Origin: Streptomyces misionensis
GTDB taxonomy: Bacteria > Actinomycetota > Actinomycetes > Streptomycetales > Streptomycetaceae
DNA: 64,000 nt
NCBI RefSeq assembly: GCF_900104815.1
Contig: NZ_FNTD01000004.1
Location: 5,224,501-5,288,500 of the forward strand
Direction of reading: 5' to 3'
Shown: piece by piece, positions 1 through 9,212 of the stretch
Position numbering within the stretch: position 1 is the stretch's first letter
Layout of the letters: each line of letters starts with the position of its first letter
Program-made: the position numbers and the translations under genes
Notes under the pieces: generated by a model
Seen by the model: the letters and a program-made list of their open reading frames with translations, nothing else
Told to the model about the DNA's origin: nothing
Database searches by the model: none

Positions 1-1
1 G

Positions 2-940
2 CTGCACGCCGAGCGCGGCGAGACCCAGACCGCCGAGCGCTGGTACCGGGCCGCGCTGGACGCGGGCGACGACAACGGCGCCTACAACCTCGCCCTGCTC
101 TGCGCCGAGCAGGGCCGCACCGCGCAGGCCGAGCAGTGGTACCGGCGTGCCGCCTACGCCGGGCACCGGGAGGCCGCCAACGCGCTGGCCATCCTGCTGC
201 TCCAGGTCGGCGACGCCTCCGGCGCGGAGCCGTGGTTCTCCAAGGCGGCCGAGGCCGGCAGCGTGGACGCGGCCTTCAACCTCGGCATCCTCTACGCCGG
301 GCGCGGCGAGGAGGCGATGGCGCTGCGCTGGTACGAGCGGGCGGCCGCCGCCGGGCACACCGAGGCGGCGCTCCAGGTCGGCATGGCCCGGCTGCGCGAG
401 GGCGACGAGCGGGCCGCCGAGCGGCATCTGCGCTGCGCCGCGGGGGGCGGCAGCGCGGAGGCGGCATACCGGCTGGCCGCCCTGCTGGACGCCCGCCGGC
501 CGCCGCGGCCCGCGCACGAGCTGGGGGAGAGCGCGCACGAGAAGGCCGAGTGCGAGGAGTGGTACGAGCGGGCCGCGCAGCAGGGGCACCGGCGGGCCCA
601 GGTGCGGGTCGGCATGCTCGCCTCCGCGCGCGGCGACGTGGTGGAGGCGGCGCGCTGGTACCGGGCGGCGGCCGAGGCCGGGTCGCGCAACGGCGCCTTC
701 AACCTCGGGCTGCTGCTGGCGCGCGAGGGCAGCGAGCCGGAGGCCGTGGTGTGGTGGACGCGGGCGGCGGACGACGGGCACGGGCGCGCGGCGCTGCGGC
801 TCGCGCTCGTCTACGCGCGCCGGGGCGAGCTGGCGGAGGGGCAGCGCTGGGCGGCCCGGGCGGCGGAGCTGGGCCCGGCGGAGGTCACGGAGCGGGCGGG
901 GCGGCTGCGGGACGCGCTGCGCGAGGAGCTGTCGGCATAA
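2..940 (+). CDS. Sel1/TPR-like repeat protein, 5' truncated
   Basis: The open frame runs in from the left edge, so the N-terminus is missing; 312 codons are visible before the TAA. The protein is built of about eight helical repeats of roughly 36 residues, each with a W-Y-R/E-R-A-A core and an N-L-G or V-G-M helix, as in Sel1-like solenoids. Such proteins are usually scaffolds for protein-protein contacts; no catalytic motif is visible. It is very rich in Ala, Arg and Glu. The next gene downstream on this strand is the initiator tRNA. The specific partner cannot be told from sequence. Confidence 0.85.
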   Translation: MHAERGETQTAERWYRAALDAGDDNGAYNLALLCAEQGRTAQAEQWYRRAAYAGHREAANALAILLLQVGDASGAEPWFSKAAEAGSVDAAFNLGILYAGRGEEAMALRWYERAAAAGHTEAALQVGMARLREGDERAAERHLRCAAGGGSAEAAYRLAALLDARRPPRPAHELGESAHEKAECEEWYERAAQQGHRRAQVRVGMLASARGDVVEAARWYRAAAEAGSRNGAFNLGLLLAREGSEPEAVVWWTRAADDGHGRAALRLALVYARRGELAEGQRWAARAAELGPAEVTERAGRLRDALREELSA

Positions 941-1012
941 GTGGCCCCGGTCACTCGCCCTCGAATGGATTTGCTTCCGTCGGCTTCCCTCGCGTAATGT
1001 CGTGTTCACCGA

Positions 1013-1086
1013 CGCGGGGTGGAGCAGCTCGGTAGCTCGCTGGGCTCATAACCCAGAGGTCGCAGGTTCAAATCCTGTCCCCGCTA
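1013..1086 (+). tRNA. initiator tRNA-fMet (CAT)
   Basis: A 74-base cloverleaf with CAT anticodon at about 1047-1049. Three consecutive G-C pairs close the anticodon stem (GGG before, CCC after the loop) and the first acceptor position is unpaired (C1 opposite T72). Both are hallmarks of bacterial initiator tRNA rather than elongator tRNA-Met. The T arm has the expected TTCAAAT loop. CCA is not encoded; ACT follows the acceptor stem. Confidence 0.95.
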
Positions 1087-1095
1087 CTGAAGGCC

Positions 1096-1129
1096 GAGGG
1101 CCGGAATCCAGAAATGGATTCCGGCCCTC
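1096..1129 (+). terminator. hairpin terminator after tRNA-fMet
   Basis: A perfect 15-bp inverted repeat with a GAAA tetraloop begins nine bases after the tRNA. It is GC-rich without a long T run, as is common in Streptomyces. Confidence 0.75.
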
Positions 1130-1183
1130 TGTCGTATGCGGGCCGCCGCGAGCGGCTGGCCGTGGGCGCCCCTGTGCGGGCGC

Positions 1184-1212
1184 AAAAAAAAGAGGGGGCT
1201 CGCGGCCCCCTC
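1184..1212 (-). terminator. terminator of the Fur-family gene
   Basis: On the minus strand, an 8-bp GC stem (1192-1199 with 1205-1212) is followed by an 8-T run (the A run at 1184-1191). It lies 22 bases past the catR stop codon. It is the most classical intrinsic terminator in the window. Confidence 0.85.
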
Positions 1213-1234
1213 CGTCGCTCCGTGCGCGCTCGCG

Positions 1235-1651
1235 TCAGGCGCCCGCGCACTCCGGGCACAGCCCCCGGTACGTCACCTCGACGTCCGACACCGTGAAGCC
1301 GAAGCGCTCGGCGTCGGGGAGGTCGGCGAGCGGGTTGCCCGTCGGGTGCACGTCACGGATCGCGCCGCAGTGGGCGCAGACCAGGTGGTGGTGCGGCCGG
1401 TGCGCGTTCGGGTCGTACCGCTTGGCGCGCTTGTCCGTGGTGACTTCCAGGACCTCGCCGAGGGTGACCAGCTCACCGAGCGTGTTGTAGACGGTCGCCC
1501 GGGAGATCTCCGGCAGCTTCGCGACAGCCCGCGCATGGACCTCGTCGGCTGTCAGATGGACGTGCTCGCCGTCGAGGACCTCGGCCACCACGCGTCGCTG
1601 CGCGGTCATCCGCCATCCGCGTCCACGCAGTCGTTCCAGAAGGTCGCTCAT
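1235..1651 (-). CDS. catR: Fur-family peroxide-responsive repressor CatR
   Basis: This 138-residue Fur/PerR-type metalloregulator is predicted to repress catalase and be relieved by peroxide oxidation of its metal site. It has an N-terminal winged helix (W-R-M-T-A-Q-R-R near residue 13, then I-S-R-A-T-V-Y-N-T) followed by a metal/dimer domain with H-H-H-L-V-C-x-x-C and a C-terminal C-x-x-C (zinc site). The ATG at 1651 gives a normal Fur length; longer in-frame starts would run into the catalase promoter. It is divergent from katA, the classical CatR-CatA arrangement of Streptomyces. A 15-bp palindrome lies between them. Function is assigned from this context. Confidence 0.9.
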   Translation of the reverse strand: MSDLLERLRGRGWRMTAQRRVVAEVLDGEHVHLTADEVHARAVAKLPEISRATVYNTLGELVTLGEVLEVTTDKRAKRYDPNAHRPHHHLVCAHCGAIRDVHPTGNPLADLPDAERFGFTVSDVEVTYRGLCPECAGA

Positions 1652-1717
1652 GGCTACCAGCCTAACAGCAAGGGGGACCAGGACGGGAATAGGTGTGAGA
1701 TTGGAATCCTGTTTGAC

Positions 1718-1732
1718 TTGGACTAAGTCCAA
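1718..1732. promoter_or_regulatory. predicted CatR/PerR operator
   Basis: TTGGACTAAGTCCAA is a perfect 7-1-7 palindrome, the geometry of PerR/Fur boxes. It sits in the 145-bp divergent region between catR and katA, 65 bp upstream of the catalase start. Occupancy is inferred. Confidence 0.65.
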
Positions 1733-1796
1733 TGTAGGATCGGACTCGGCTTTGGCCAAGGGACAGGATTGGCCGGCGATGACGCAGGAGGCGCAC

Positions 1797-3251
1797 GTGA
1801 CACAGGGACCGCTCACCACGGAGGCCGGTGCTCCGGTGGCCGACAACCAGAACAGCGAGACGGCGGGCGTCGGCGGCCCCGTTCTGGTCCAGGACCAGCT
1901 GCTGCTGGAGAAGCTGGCCCACTTCAACCGGGAGCGCATCCCGGAGCGGGTCGTGCACGCGCGCGGCGCCGGGGCCTACGGCACCTTCACGGTGACCGCG
2001 GACGTGACGCCGTACACCCGCGCCGCGTTCCTCTCGGAGATCGGCAAGGAGACCGAGGTCTTCCTGCGCTTCTCCACCGTGGCCGGGAACCTGGGCGCGG
2101 CGGACGCCGTCCGCGACCCGCGCGGTTTCGCGGTGAAGTTCTACACCGAGGAGGGCAACTACGACCTCGTCGGCAACAACACCCCGGTCTTCTTCATCCG
2201 GGACGCGATCAAGTTCCCCGACTTCATCCACACCCAGAAGCGCGACCCGTACACCGGCAGCACGGAGGCCGACAACGTCTGGGACTTCTGGAGCCTGTCG
2301 CCCGAGTCGACGCACCAGGTGACCTGGCTGTTCGGCGACCGCGGCATCCCGGCGTCGTACCGGCACATGGACGGCTTCGGCTCGCACACCTTCCAGTGGA
2401 ACAACGAGGCCGGCGAGGCCTTCTGGGTCAAGTACCACTTCAAGACCGACCAGGGGATCAAGAACCTCACCGCCGAGGAGGCCGCCGTCCTCGCCGGCCA
2501 GGACCCCGACTCGCACCAGCGTGACCTGCGCGAGGCGATCGAGCGGGGCGAGTTCCCGAGCTGGACCGTGGGCGTGCAGATCATGCCGGTGGCGGACGCG
2601 GCGACGTACCGCTTCAACCCGTTCGACCTGACCAAGGTGTGGCCGCACGCGGACTACCCGGTCATCGAGATCGGCAAGCTGGAGCTGAACCGCAACCCGC
2701 AGAACATCTTCGCCGAGGTCGAGCAGTCGATCTTCAGCCCCTCGCACTTCGTGCCGGGCATCGGCCCCTCGCCGGACAAGATGCTCCAGGGCCGGCTCTT
2801 CGCGTACGGCGACGCGCACCGCTACCGCGTCGGCATCAACGCCGACCACCTGCCGGTCAACCGTCCGCACGCCACCGAGGCGCGCACCCACTCCCGCGAC
2901 GGCCACCTCTACGACGGCCGGCACGGCGGCGCCAAGAACTACGAGCCCAACAGCTTCGGCGGGCCGCAGCAGACCGGGCGCGCGCTGTGGGCGTCGTACG
3001 ACGGTTTCACCGCCGGCACCGGTGACCACCCGACTCCGCGGCACGCCGAGGACGACGACTTCGTGCAGGCGGGCAACCTCTACCGGCTGATGACGGAGGA
3101 GGAGAAGGAGCGGCTGGTCGCCAACCTGGCCGGGGCGATCTCCCAGGTCTCCCGCGAGGACATCGCGGAGCGCGCGATCGGCAACTTCGCGGCCGCGGAC
3201 GCCGACTTCGGCAAGCGGCTGGAGGCGGCGGTGCGGGCGCTGCGCGGCTGA
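1797..3251 (+). CDS. katA: monofunctional haem catalase
   Basis: Decomposes hydrogen peroxide in the cytoplasm. The 484-residue protein has the small-subunit clade 3 catalase architecture: N-terminal [14 protein letters not shown] (catalytic His), F-S-T-V, the [10 protein letters not shown] segment with the catalytic Asn, and the haem Tyr region around [12 protein letters not shown]. The GTG at 1797 is preferred because AGGAGG lies 5 bases upstream (1786-1791) and gives M-T-Q as in other Streptomyces CatA; an in-frame ATG at 1779 has no such site. It is divergent from catR, which presumably represses it, and is followed by a strong hairpin. Confidence 0.95.
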   Translation: MTQGPLTTEAGAPVADNQNSETAGVGGPVLVQDQLLLEKLAHFNRERIPERVVHARGAGAYGTFTVTADVTPYTRAAFLSEIGKETEVFLRFSTVAGNLGAADAVRDPRGFAVKFYTEEGNYDLVGNNTPVFFIRDAIKFPDFIHTQKRDPYTGSTEADNVWDFWSLSPESTHQVTWLFGDRGIPASYRHMDGFGSHTFQWNNEAGEAFWVKYHFKTDQGIKNLTAEEAAVLAGQDPDSHQRDLREAIERGEFPSWTVGVQIMPVADAATYRFNPFDLTKVWPHADYPVIEIGKLELNRNPQNIFAEVEQSIFSPSHFVPGIGPSPDKMLQGRLFAYGDAHRYRVGINADHLPVNRPHATEARTHSRDGHLYDGRHGGAKNYEPNSFGGPQQTGRALWASYDGFTAGTGDHPTPRHAEDDDFVQAGNLYRLMTEEEKERLVANLAGAISQVSREDIAERAIGNFAAADADFGKRLEAAVRALRG

Positions 3252-3277
3252 GCCGACGGCACGCCTGCGCCTGTCGG

Positions 3278-3314
3278 ACGGGCCGGATCCCCTGGTGCTC
3301 GGGGTCCGGCCCGT
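3278..3314 (+). terminator. catalase terminator
   Basis: A 14-bp stem with one bulged base and an 8-base loop starts 27 bases after the katA stop codon and ends in GTTTCG. It also separates katA from the convergent CBS gene. Confidence 0.7.
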
Positions 3315-3364
3315 TTCGCGTGCCCGGGGGCGCCGCCGGGGCCGGAGCGGTGTCCCGGCCGGCC

Positions 3365-3772
3365 TCAGGAGCCGGCCCGGGCCAGTCCGGCGGGCTCGCG
3401 GTCCGGGACCCAGCGGCGGATGATGTCCCGGACCGAGACGATTCCGGCGACCTCGCCGTGGTCCAGCACGATCAGGTGCCGGAAGCCGCCGTGGGTCATG
3501 GCCCGGGCGGCCTCCTCCAGCGTCCAGGTCGGCGCGGCGAAGACGACGTCGGTGGTGGTGTGCGCGTGGGCGCGCTCGGTGTCCGGGTCCTGGCCGAGGC
3601 CGACGGAGTTGAGGACGTCGCGCTCGGTGAGGATGCCGATGCCGCCGGCGTCCGGGTCGAGTACGACGGCGGCGCCGATGCGCCGCGCGGACATCAAAGT
3701 GGCTGCTTCACGGAGGGTGTGGGCGGGGCCGAGGGTGAGGATCACCGTGCTCATGGCGTCGCGGACCAGCAT
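3365..3772 (-). CDS. CBS-domain pair protein
   Basis: A 135-residue stand-alone Bateman module: two CBS motifs, first about residues 3-60 (R-D-A-M-S ... G-I-L-T-E-R-D), second about 70-125 (F-R-H-L-I-V-L-D ... G-I-V-S-V-R-D-I-I). Such modules bind adenosyl nucleotides and act as energy or ligand sensors; no fused effector is present. The ATG at 3772 is chosen because AGGAGGTG lies about 9 bases upstream on the minus strand; an in-frame GTG at 3784 overlaps that site. Partner unknown. Confidence 0.85.
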   Translation of the reverse strand: MLVRDAMSTVILTLGPAHTLREAATLMSARRIGAAVVLDPDAGGIGILTERDVLNSVGLGQDPDTERAHAHTTTDVVFAAPTWTLEEAARAMTHGGFRHLIVLDHGEVAGIVSVRDIIRRWVPDREPAGLARAGS

Positions 3773-3923
3773 GGGTGGGGCCACCTCCTGGAGGATCCGG
3801 GAACCTTGTCCCCGGATTCACAAATTCACAAGTGGGGGTGGTCTCAGCGTCTCAGGCCAAGGCCGGGTCAACAAGAGGGCGCACGCGGACCGCCGGGGGG
3901 CGTGCGCAAGCGTCCCGCCTGTC

Positions 3924-4724
3924 TCACTGGCGCCGGTTGAGATACCCCAGCATCTCGTCGTGCAGCAGCCCGTTGGAGGCCGCCGCGTTGCCGCTGTGCG
4001 GGCCGGGGCGGCCGTCGAGCCCGGTGAAGGTGCCGCCGGCCTCCGTGACGACGATGGCGTTGGCGGCCATGTCCCACAGCGACAGCTCCGGCTCCGCGCA
4101 CAGGTCCACCGAGCCCTCGGCGACCATCATGTACGGCCAGAAGTCCCCGTACCCGCGGGTGCGCCAGACCTGGCGGGTGAGGTCGAGGAAGCCGTCGAGC
4201 CGGTCCTGCTCCTCCCAGCCGGACAGGGACGAGTAGGCGAAGGAGGCGTCCGCGAGGTCGCTCACGCCGGAGACGTGGATACGGGACGCCGAGGTCAGGT
4301 TGCGGCCGGTGAAGGCGCCGTGTCCCTTCGCGGCCCACCAGCGGCGGCCGAGGGCGGGGGCGGAGACGAGGCCGACGACGGGCTGGTAGCCGCCCTCACC
4401 GGCCTCCATCAGCGAGATCAGGGTGGCCCAGACGGGCACGCCGCGCACGTAGTTCTTGGTGCCGTCGATCGGGTCGATCACCCAGCGGCGGGGGCCGGAG
4501 CCCTCGATGCCATACTCCTCGCCGAGGACCGCGTCTCTGGGGCGGGCCCGCTGGAGCTGGCCGCGGATGAGTTCTTCGGCCGCCTTGTCCGCCTCGCTCA
4601 CCGGGGTCATGTCCGGCTTCGTCTCCACCTTGAGGTCGAGGGCCTTGAAGCGGTCCATGGTGGCGGCGTCGGCCGCGTCGGCGAGGACGTGGGCGAGACG
4701 GAGGTCGTCGAGGTAGTCCGGCAT
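3924..4724 (-). CDS. hisN: histidinol-phosphatase (inositol monophosphatase family)
   Basis: This 266-residue IMPase-fold enzyme likely dephosphorylates histidinol phosphate, the penultimate step of histidine synthesis. Visible motifs are G-E-E-Y (metal-binding Glu), D-P-I-D-G-T-K-N (metal-binding Asp pair) and W-D-M-A-A near the C-terminus. Assignment to HisN rather than inositol monophosphatase rests on similarity to the actinobacterial HisN group and on synteny with S. coelicolor; the fold alone cannot decide. It is the only biosynthetic gene in this part and is divergent from a TetR gene. Confidence 0.85.
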   Translation of the reverse strand: MPDYLDDLRLAHVLADAADAATMDRFKALDLKVETKPDMTPVSEADKAAEELIRGQLQRARPRDAVLGEEYGIEGSGPRRWVIDPIDGTKNYVRGVPVWATLISLMEAGEGGYQPVVGLVSAPALGRRWWAAKGHGAFTGRNLTSASRIHVSGVSDLADASFAYSSLSGWEEQDRLDGFLDLTRQVWRTRGYGDFWPYMMVAEGSVDLCAEPELSLWDMAANAIVVTEAGGTFTGLDGRPGPHSGNAAASNGLLHDEMLGYLNRRQ

Positions 4725-4866
4725 GTACGTCACGCTATCGGTCGAGGTCGGCGCGGGGCCAGCGAGGGGCTTTCCGGGCGGTTCGCGGTCGCGGCCGACG
4801 GCGCTGCCGCCTCCCGGAGGCCCCGGGGCGGGCGGCCGGACGCGCGGGTGGCCCTTCCCTCCCCCC

Positions 4867-4895
4867 TTGACACCTCCCGAAAGCCCGTCAAATCT
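4867..4895 (+). promoter_or_regulatory. possible sigma-70 type promoter of TetR gene
   Basis: A consensus -35 TTGACA (4867-4872) is followed after 17 bases by AAATCT (4890-4895). It is 34 bp upstream of the TetR gene start. The -10 is weak, so this is tentative. Confidence 0.4.
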
Positions 4896-4928
4896 GGGCG
4901 GAACGCCCTTCGACCCAGGGAGGCGAGG

Positions 4929-5522
4929 ATGGCTGCTGCCCGGGAGTCCCTGCTGGACGCCGCTTTCACGGCGCTCGACCGCCGGCCGTGGCCGGCGGTG
5001 CGGATGGTGGAGGTGGCCGCCGCGGCGGGCGTGTCCCGGCAGACGCTCTACAACGAGTTCGGCAGCAAGGACGGCCTCGCGCGGGCGCTGGTGCGCCGGG
5101 AGACCGAGGGATATCTCGCCGGGGTGGAGCGGGCCCTCGCCGGCACCGGCGGCACCCGGGAGCGGCTCACCGCGACCGCCGAGTGGACGACCGCGGCGGC
5201 CCGGGACAACGCGCTGGTCCGGGCCTTGCTCACCGGCTGCTGGAGCGAACGGCTGCCCCGGCCGTGGCGCGGCCCGGTCCGGGTACCGGCCCCGCGCCGG
5301 GCGGAGCGGCCGCTGCCCACGCCACCGGACCTCGTCCGGATGGTCCGCGACCGTGCCGTTACCGCGCTCGCCGCACCCGGCACGGGCGACGCGGCCACCG
5401 CCGAACTCGCCCGTTCCTGCGAGCTCGTCGTGCGTCTCGCCCTCTCCTGCGTGGCGGCACCGCCGGCCGAGGGCGGGCTCGCCGAACTGGTCCGGGCCGT
5501 GGTGCCGCACCCCGCGCGCTGA
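4929..5522 (+). CDS. TetR/AcrR-family transcriptional regulator
   Basis: A 197-residue protein with an N-terminal helix-turn-helix at about residues 25-50 ([22 protein letters not shown]), the diagnostic TetR recognition helix. The rest is an Ala/Arg-rich helical ligand domain with no recognisable ligand signature. The ATG follows GGGAGG at a 5-base spacing. It is convergent with the downstream SMR exporter gene, so control of that exporter cannot be assumed; autoregulation or control of the divergent hisN is equally possible. Confidence 0.88.
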   Translation: MAAARESLLDAAFTALDRRPWPAVRMVEVAAAAGVSRQTLYNEFGSKDGLARALVRRETEGYLAGVERALAGTGGTRERLTATAEWTTAAARDNALVRALLTGCWSERLPRPWRGPVRVPAPRRAERPLPTPPDLVRMVRDRAVTALAAPGTGDAATAELARSCELVVRLALSCVAAPPAEGGLAELVRAVVPHPAR

Positions 5523-5613
5523 CCCTCACCCGGCACCCCGCGACGGGCTACCCGGCGCGGGGCGGCGGCGGTTGACCCGCCCGCCACTCACCGCGAGACC
5601 GCGTCCCGCGCAA

Positions 5614-5937
5614 CTAGTGCGCCGATCCCGACAGTTGCAGACCGATGATGCCCACGATCACGAAGGCGATGGAGACGAGCTTCAGGGTGGAGACCACGTC
5701 GCCGAGGAAGATCATGCCGTAGATCGCGGTGCCGGTCGCGCCGATGCCGGTCCACACCGCGTAGGCCGGGCCGACGTCGAGTTTGCGCAGGGAGAGGGTC
5801 AGCAGGCCGAAGCTGCCGAGGGCGAAGGACGCGAAGGCGATCGTCGGCCACAGCCGGGTGAAGCCGTGGGAGAGCTTGAGGCACACGGCGAAGCCGGTCT
5901 CCAGCATTCCGGCCACGATGACCAGCAGCCACGCCAT
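5614..5937 (-). CDS. sugE: SMR-family exporter, SugE/Gdx guanidinium type
   Basis: A 107-residue four-helix small multidrug resistance protein acting as a dual-topology dimer in the membrane. Glu13 in the first helix (G-M-L-E-T) is the substrate/proton site. The pattern H-G-F-T-R-L-W-P after helix 1 and Y-A-V-W-T-G-I-G-A in helix 3 places it in the SugE/Gdx group that exports guanidinium, rather than the EmrE/Qac drug exporters. GGGAGG lies 6 bases before the ATG. I looked for a guanidine riboswitch in the 84-bp leader and found none. Confidence 0.88.
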   Translation of the reverse strand: MAWLLVIVAGMLETGFAVCLKLSHGFTRLWPTIAFASFALGSFGLLTLSLRKLDVGPAYAVWTGIGATGTAIYGMIFLGDVVSTLKLVSIAFVIVGIIGLQLSGSAH

Positions 5938-6021
5938 GCGCTGTCCTCCCGTTGATCCGGAACCCCGACCCGGTGTGATTATGCACGTGCCGCACCCCCG
6001 GTCGGGCGCACAACGCGAAGG

Positions 6022-7032
6022 TCAGTCGCCTTCCGTGCGCTCCCGCGTCGCCAGCAGCCGCCGCAGCGAGTACAGCCGCGCCGGGTCCGCGTGCCCCGCC
6101 TCCACCCAGGCGTCCAGCGCGCAGTCCGGCTCGTCGTGGCTGCACGCGCGCGGGCAGTCCGCGGTGCCCGGCTCCAGGTCCGGGAAGGCGTGGATGACCC
6201 GGGACGGATCGATGTGCGCCAGACCGAAGGACCGCACCCCGGGGGTGTCGACCACCCAGCCGTCCGCCCGCGCCAGCGGCAGCGCGAGCGCCGACGTGGT
6301 GGTGTGCCGGCCGCGCCCCGTCACCGCGTTGACGTGTCCCGTCGTACGCCGCCGCTCCTCCGGCACCAGCGCGTTCACCAGTGTCGTCTTGCCCACGCCC
6401 GAGTGGCCCACGAACGCGGTGATCCGGCCCCCGAGGTGCTCGCGCACCCGGTCCGCCGCGTCCCCGTTCTCCAGTTCGTCGCGGCTGGTGACCACGTAGG
6501 GGATGTCCAGATCGCCGTACAGCTCCAGGAGTTTGTCCGGCGGGGCCAGGTCCGACTTGGTCAGCACCAGCAGCGGTTCGAGCCCGCCGTCGTAGGCGGC
6601 GACCAGACAGCGGTCGATCAGCCGGGGCCGGGGCTCGGGGTCCGCGAGGGCCGTGACGATCGCCAGCTGGTCGGCGTTGGCGACCACCACCCGCTCGTAC
6701 GGGTCGTCGTCGTCCGCCGTGCGCCGCAGCACCGAGGCGCGCGCCTCGATCCGCACGATCCGCGCGAGCGTGTCCTTCCTGCCGGACAGATCACCGACCA
6801 GCGCCACCCGGTCGCCGACCACCGCGGCCTTGCGGCCCAGCTCCCGCGCCTTCATCGCCATCACGACCCGGTCCTCGACCAGGCAGGTCAGCCGCCCGCG
6901 GTCCACGGTGAGGACCAGTCCCTCGGCCGCGTCCTCGTGCTTGGGCCGGATGTTGGTCCGCGGCCGGTTGCCCTTGCGGTTGGGGCGCGTGCGGATGTCG
7001 TCCTCGTCGGTGTGCTTGCCGTAGCGGCGCAT
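6022..7032 (-). CDS. rsgA: ribosome small subunit-dependent GTPase RsgA
   Basis: A 336-residue circularly permuted GTPase that assists late 30S maturation. Order of parts: basic N-terminus and OB-fold (about 30-120), permuted GTPase with L-T-K-S-D (G4) before G-H-S-G-V-G-K-T-T-L-V-N (G1) and D-T-P-G-V-R-S-F-G (G3), then a C-terminal zinc knuckle C-P-R-A-C-S-H-D-E-P-D-C. The switched G4-G1-G3 order and the zinc knuckle are diagnostic. It is transcribed with aroA upstream, with 9 bases between them. Confidence 0.96.
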   Translation of the reverse strand: MRRYGKHTDEDDIRTRPNRKGNRPRTNIRPKHEDAAEGLVLTVDRGRLTCLVEDRVVMAMKARELGRKAAVVGDRVALVGDLSGRKDTLARIVRIEARASVLRRTADDDDPYERVVVANADQLAIVTALADPEPRPRLIDRCLVAAYDGGLEPLLVLTKSDLAPPDKLLELYGDLDIPYVVTSRDELENGDAADRVREHLGGRITAFVGHSGVGKTTLVNALVPEERRRTTGHVNAVTGRGRHTTTSALALPLARADGWVVDTPGVRSFGLAHIDPSRVIHAFPDLEPGTADCPRACSHDEPDCALDAWVEAGHADPARLYSLRRLLATRERTEGD

Positions 7033-7041
7033 GGCGTGTCC

Positions 7042-8382
7042 CTACTGCCCGAGCATCCCGGTCCACAGCTCGGGGAAGTCCGGCAGGGTCTTCGCCGTCG
7101 TCGCGATGTTCTCGATGCGCACGCCCTCGACCGCCAGGCCGATGATCGCGCCGGCGGTGGCCATGCGGTGGTCCTCGTAGGTGTGGAAGGTGCCGCCGTG
7201 CAGCGGGCGCGGGCGGATGTGCAGACCGTCGGCCGTCTCCGTGACGTCGCCGCCGAGCTCGTTGATCTCCTTGGTGAGCGCGGCCAGCCGGTCCGTCTCG
7301 TGCAGCCGCAGATGGGCCACGTTGCGCAGGGTCGAGGGGGAGTCGGCGAGCGCGGCGACGGCCGCGATGCCCGGGGTCAGCTCGCCGACGTCACCGAGGT
7401 CGACGTCGATGCCGTGGACGGCGCCGGAACCCGTGAACACCAGCCCGTACTCGGTCAGTTCGCAGGAGCCGCCCATCTCGGTGAAGATCTCGCGCAGCCG
7501 GTCGCCCGGCTGGGTGGTGCGCTCGGGCCAGTCCGGGATCAGCACCTTGCCGCCCGTCACCAGCGCCGCCGCCAGGAACGGCTGCGCGTTGGACAGGTCC
7601 GGCTCGATCGTCAGGTCCCGGCCGAGCAGCGCGCCCGGCGTCACCCGCCACACGTTCGGCTCGCCGCCCGACTCCGGGGTGTCCACCTGGGCGCCGACCG
7701 CGCGCAGCATGTCCACCGTCATCCGGATGTGCGGCATGGAGGGCAGCGTCGCGCCCGTGTGCCGGACCTCCACGCCCTGGTTGAAGCGCGGGGCGGACAG
7801 CAGCAGGGCGGAGACGAACTGCGAGGAGGACGACGCGTCGATGGAGACCGGGCCGCCGTCCAGCGCCCCGCCGCCGTGCACGGTCAGCGGCAGCGCGCCC
7901 CGGCCGTCGTCGTCGATCCGGGCGCCCAGCACGCGCAGCGCGTCGATCACGCCGTGCAGGGGACGCTCGTACGACCGCGGGTCACCGTCGAACCGGATCG
8001 GGCCGTCGGCCAGCGCGGCCACCGGGGGCAGGAAGCGCATCACGGTGCCGGCGTTGCCGACGTCCACCGTGGCCGGGCCGTGCAGCCCGGTCGGCAGCAC
8101 CCGCCAGGCCTCGCCGGCGGCGTCGGAGCCGGCCGCGACGGAGGAGCTGGACGACACCGTCTCCTCGATCTCCACGCCCATGGCCCGCAGCGCGTCCGCC
8201 ATCAGCAGGGTGTCGCGGGAGCGCAGCGGGCGGCGCAGCCAGCCGGGCTCGGAGGCGAGGGCGGCCAGCACCAGGGCGCGGTTGGTGACCGACTTGGACC
8301 CCGGCACGTGGACCGTGGCGTCGACGGCTCCGCTCGCGTGCGGGGCGGGCCAGAGGGCGGAGGAGGCGGTGTTCGGGGCCAT
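7042..8382 (-). CDS. aroA: 3-phosphoshikimate 1-carboxyvinyltransferase (EPSP synthase)
   Basis: Joins PEP to shikimate-3-phosphate in the shikimate pathway (cytoplasm). The 446-residue protein shows P-G-S-K-S-V-T-N-R near residue 27 (phosphate-binding Lys), G-N-A-G-T-V-M-R-F in the first lobe, [10 protein letters not shown], and H-E-T-D-R / D-H-R-M-A in the second lobe. First gene of an aroA-rsgA unit. No Shine-Dalgarno is visible before the ATG; a TTATAA at 13-18 bases upstream suggests a very short or absent leader. The exact start is therefore slightly uncertain. Confidence 0.95.
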   Translation of the reverse strand: MAPNTASSALWPAPHASGAVDATVHVPGSKSVTNRALVLAALASEPGWLRRPLRSRDTLLMADALRAMGVEIEETVSSSSSVAAGSDAAGEAWRVLPTGLHGPATVDVGNAGTVMRFLPPVAALADGPIRFDGDPRSYERPLHGVIDALRVLGARIDDDGRGALPLTVHGGGALDGGPVSIDASSSSQFVSALLLSAPRFNQGVEVRHTGATLPSMPHIRMTVDMLRAVGAQVDTPESGGEPNVWRVTPGALLGRDLTIEPDLSNAQPFLAAALVTGGKVLIPDWPERTTQPGDRLREIFTEMGGSCELTEYGLVFTGSGAVHGIDVDLGDVGELTPGIAAVAALADSPSTLRNVAHLRLHETDRLAALTKEINELGGDVTETADGLHIRPRPLHGGTFHTYEDHRMATAGAIIGLAVEGVRIENIATTAKTLPDFPELWTGMLGQ

Positions 8383-8439
8383 GGGCCCACTTTATAAGGC
8401 TTTATGAGAAGGGCCGCAGGTCAACCTCGCGGGGCGGTC

Positions 8440-9162
8440 TCAGACCTCCAGCAGCCAGCGGCCCCCGCCGATCAGCGAGCACAGCGACACCGCGTGGAAC
8501 AGGAACAGCCACAGGCCCGCCGGGACGTGCGTCAGCCGCGACAACTGGTCCGCGTCCGAGTCCCCGGCGTCGCCCCGTCGGCGCTTGCGCTGGAGCTCGA
8601 ACGGCGGCCGTACGCCCCCGACCAGCAGGAACCACACCACGGCGTACGCGAACGCCGCCTGCACCTGCGGCCCCGCGAGCCAGGACACCAGCAGGAACGC
8701 ACCGCCCGCGAGCACCACGGTCAGCACGCCGTACGCGTTGCGGATCATCACCAGCATCAGCGCCAGCAGCGCCGTCGCCGCCCACAGCAGCAGCGTGATG
8801 CGGCCCGTGGCCAGCAGCGCGGCGCCGCCGAGGCCCAGCAGCGAGGGGGCGGTGTAGCCCGCCGCCGCGGTGAGGATCATGCCGAGCCCGTACGGCTTGC
8901 CGCGGCTCACCGTGAGCCCGCTGGTGTCCGAGTGCAGCCGGATGCCGGTCAGCTGCCGGCCGGTGAGCAGGGCGATCAGCCCGTGGCCGCCCTCGTGCGC
9001 GATGGTGATCGCGTTGCGCGATATCAGCCACACCGGGCGCGGGGCGATCACCACCAGAGCGGCGGCCAGGGTGGCGAGCACCACCCACAGGGCGGGGTCG
9101 GGCTGGGTGCCGGTGAGCCGGTCCCAGAGGTCGGGGAGCGCGGTGGCGGCGAGGTCGTTCAT
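8440..9162 (-). CDS. M50-like membrane metallopeptidase
   Basis: A 240-residue polytopic protein with about six hydrophobic helices. The H-E-G-G-H motif (A-H-E-G-G-H-G near residue 55) lies in a membrane segment, as in site-2-protease-like M50B peptidases. A basic C-terminal stretch (R-K-R-R-R) precedes the last helix. Substrate unknown; its neighbour aroA downstream gives no hint. The ATG at 9162 lacks a clear ribosome site; an upstream in-frame start at 9210 would overlap the divergent gene. Confidence 0.85.
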   Translation of the reverse strand: MNDLAATALPDLWDRLTGTQPDPALWVVLATLAAALVVIAPRPVWLISRNAITIAHEGGHGLIALLTGRQLTGIRLHSDTSGLTVSRGKPYGLGMILTAAAGYTAPSLLGLGGAALLATGRITLLLWAATALLALMLVMIRNAYGVLTVVLAGGAFLLVSWLAGPQVQAAFAYAVVWFLLVGGVRPPFELQRKRRRGDAGDSDADQLSRLTHVPAGLWLFLFHAVSLCSLIGGGRWLLEV

Positions 9163-9212
9163 GTGTCCGAGTGGCTCCCTGGGTCGGTGCGGAGTCTGGC
9201 AGTGTGGCACGT

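Noticed and set aside
3420..5522. 700-codon frame ending in the TetR gene
   Set aside because: All but the last 197 codons are antisense to the CBS and hisN genes; a good ATG with ribosome site exists at 4929.
5938..6021. Guanidine riboswitch before the SugE-type exporter
   Set aside because: No pair of hairpins with ACGR loops and no ykkC core could be drawn in the 84-bp leader.
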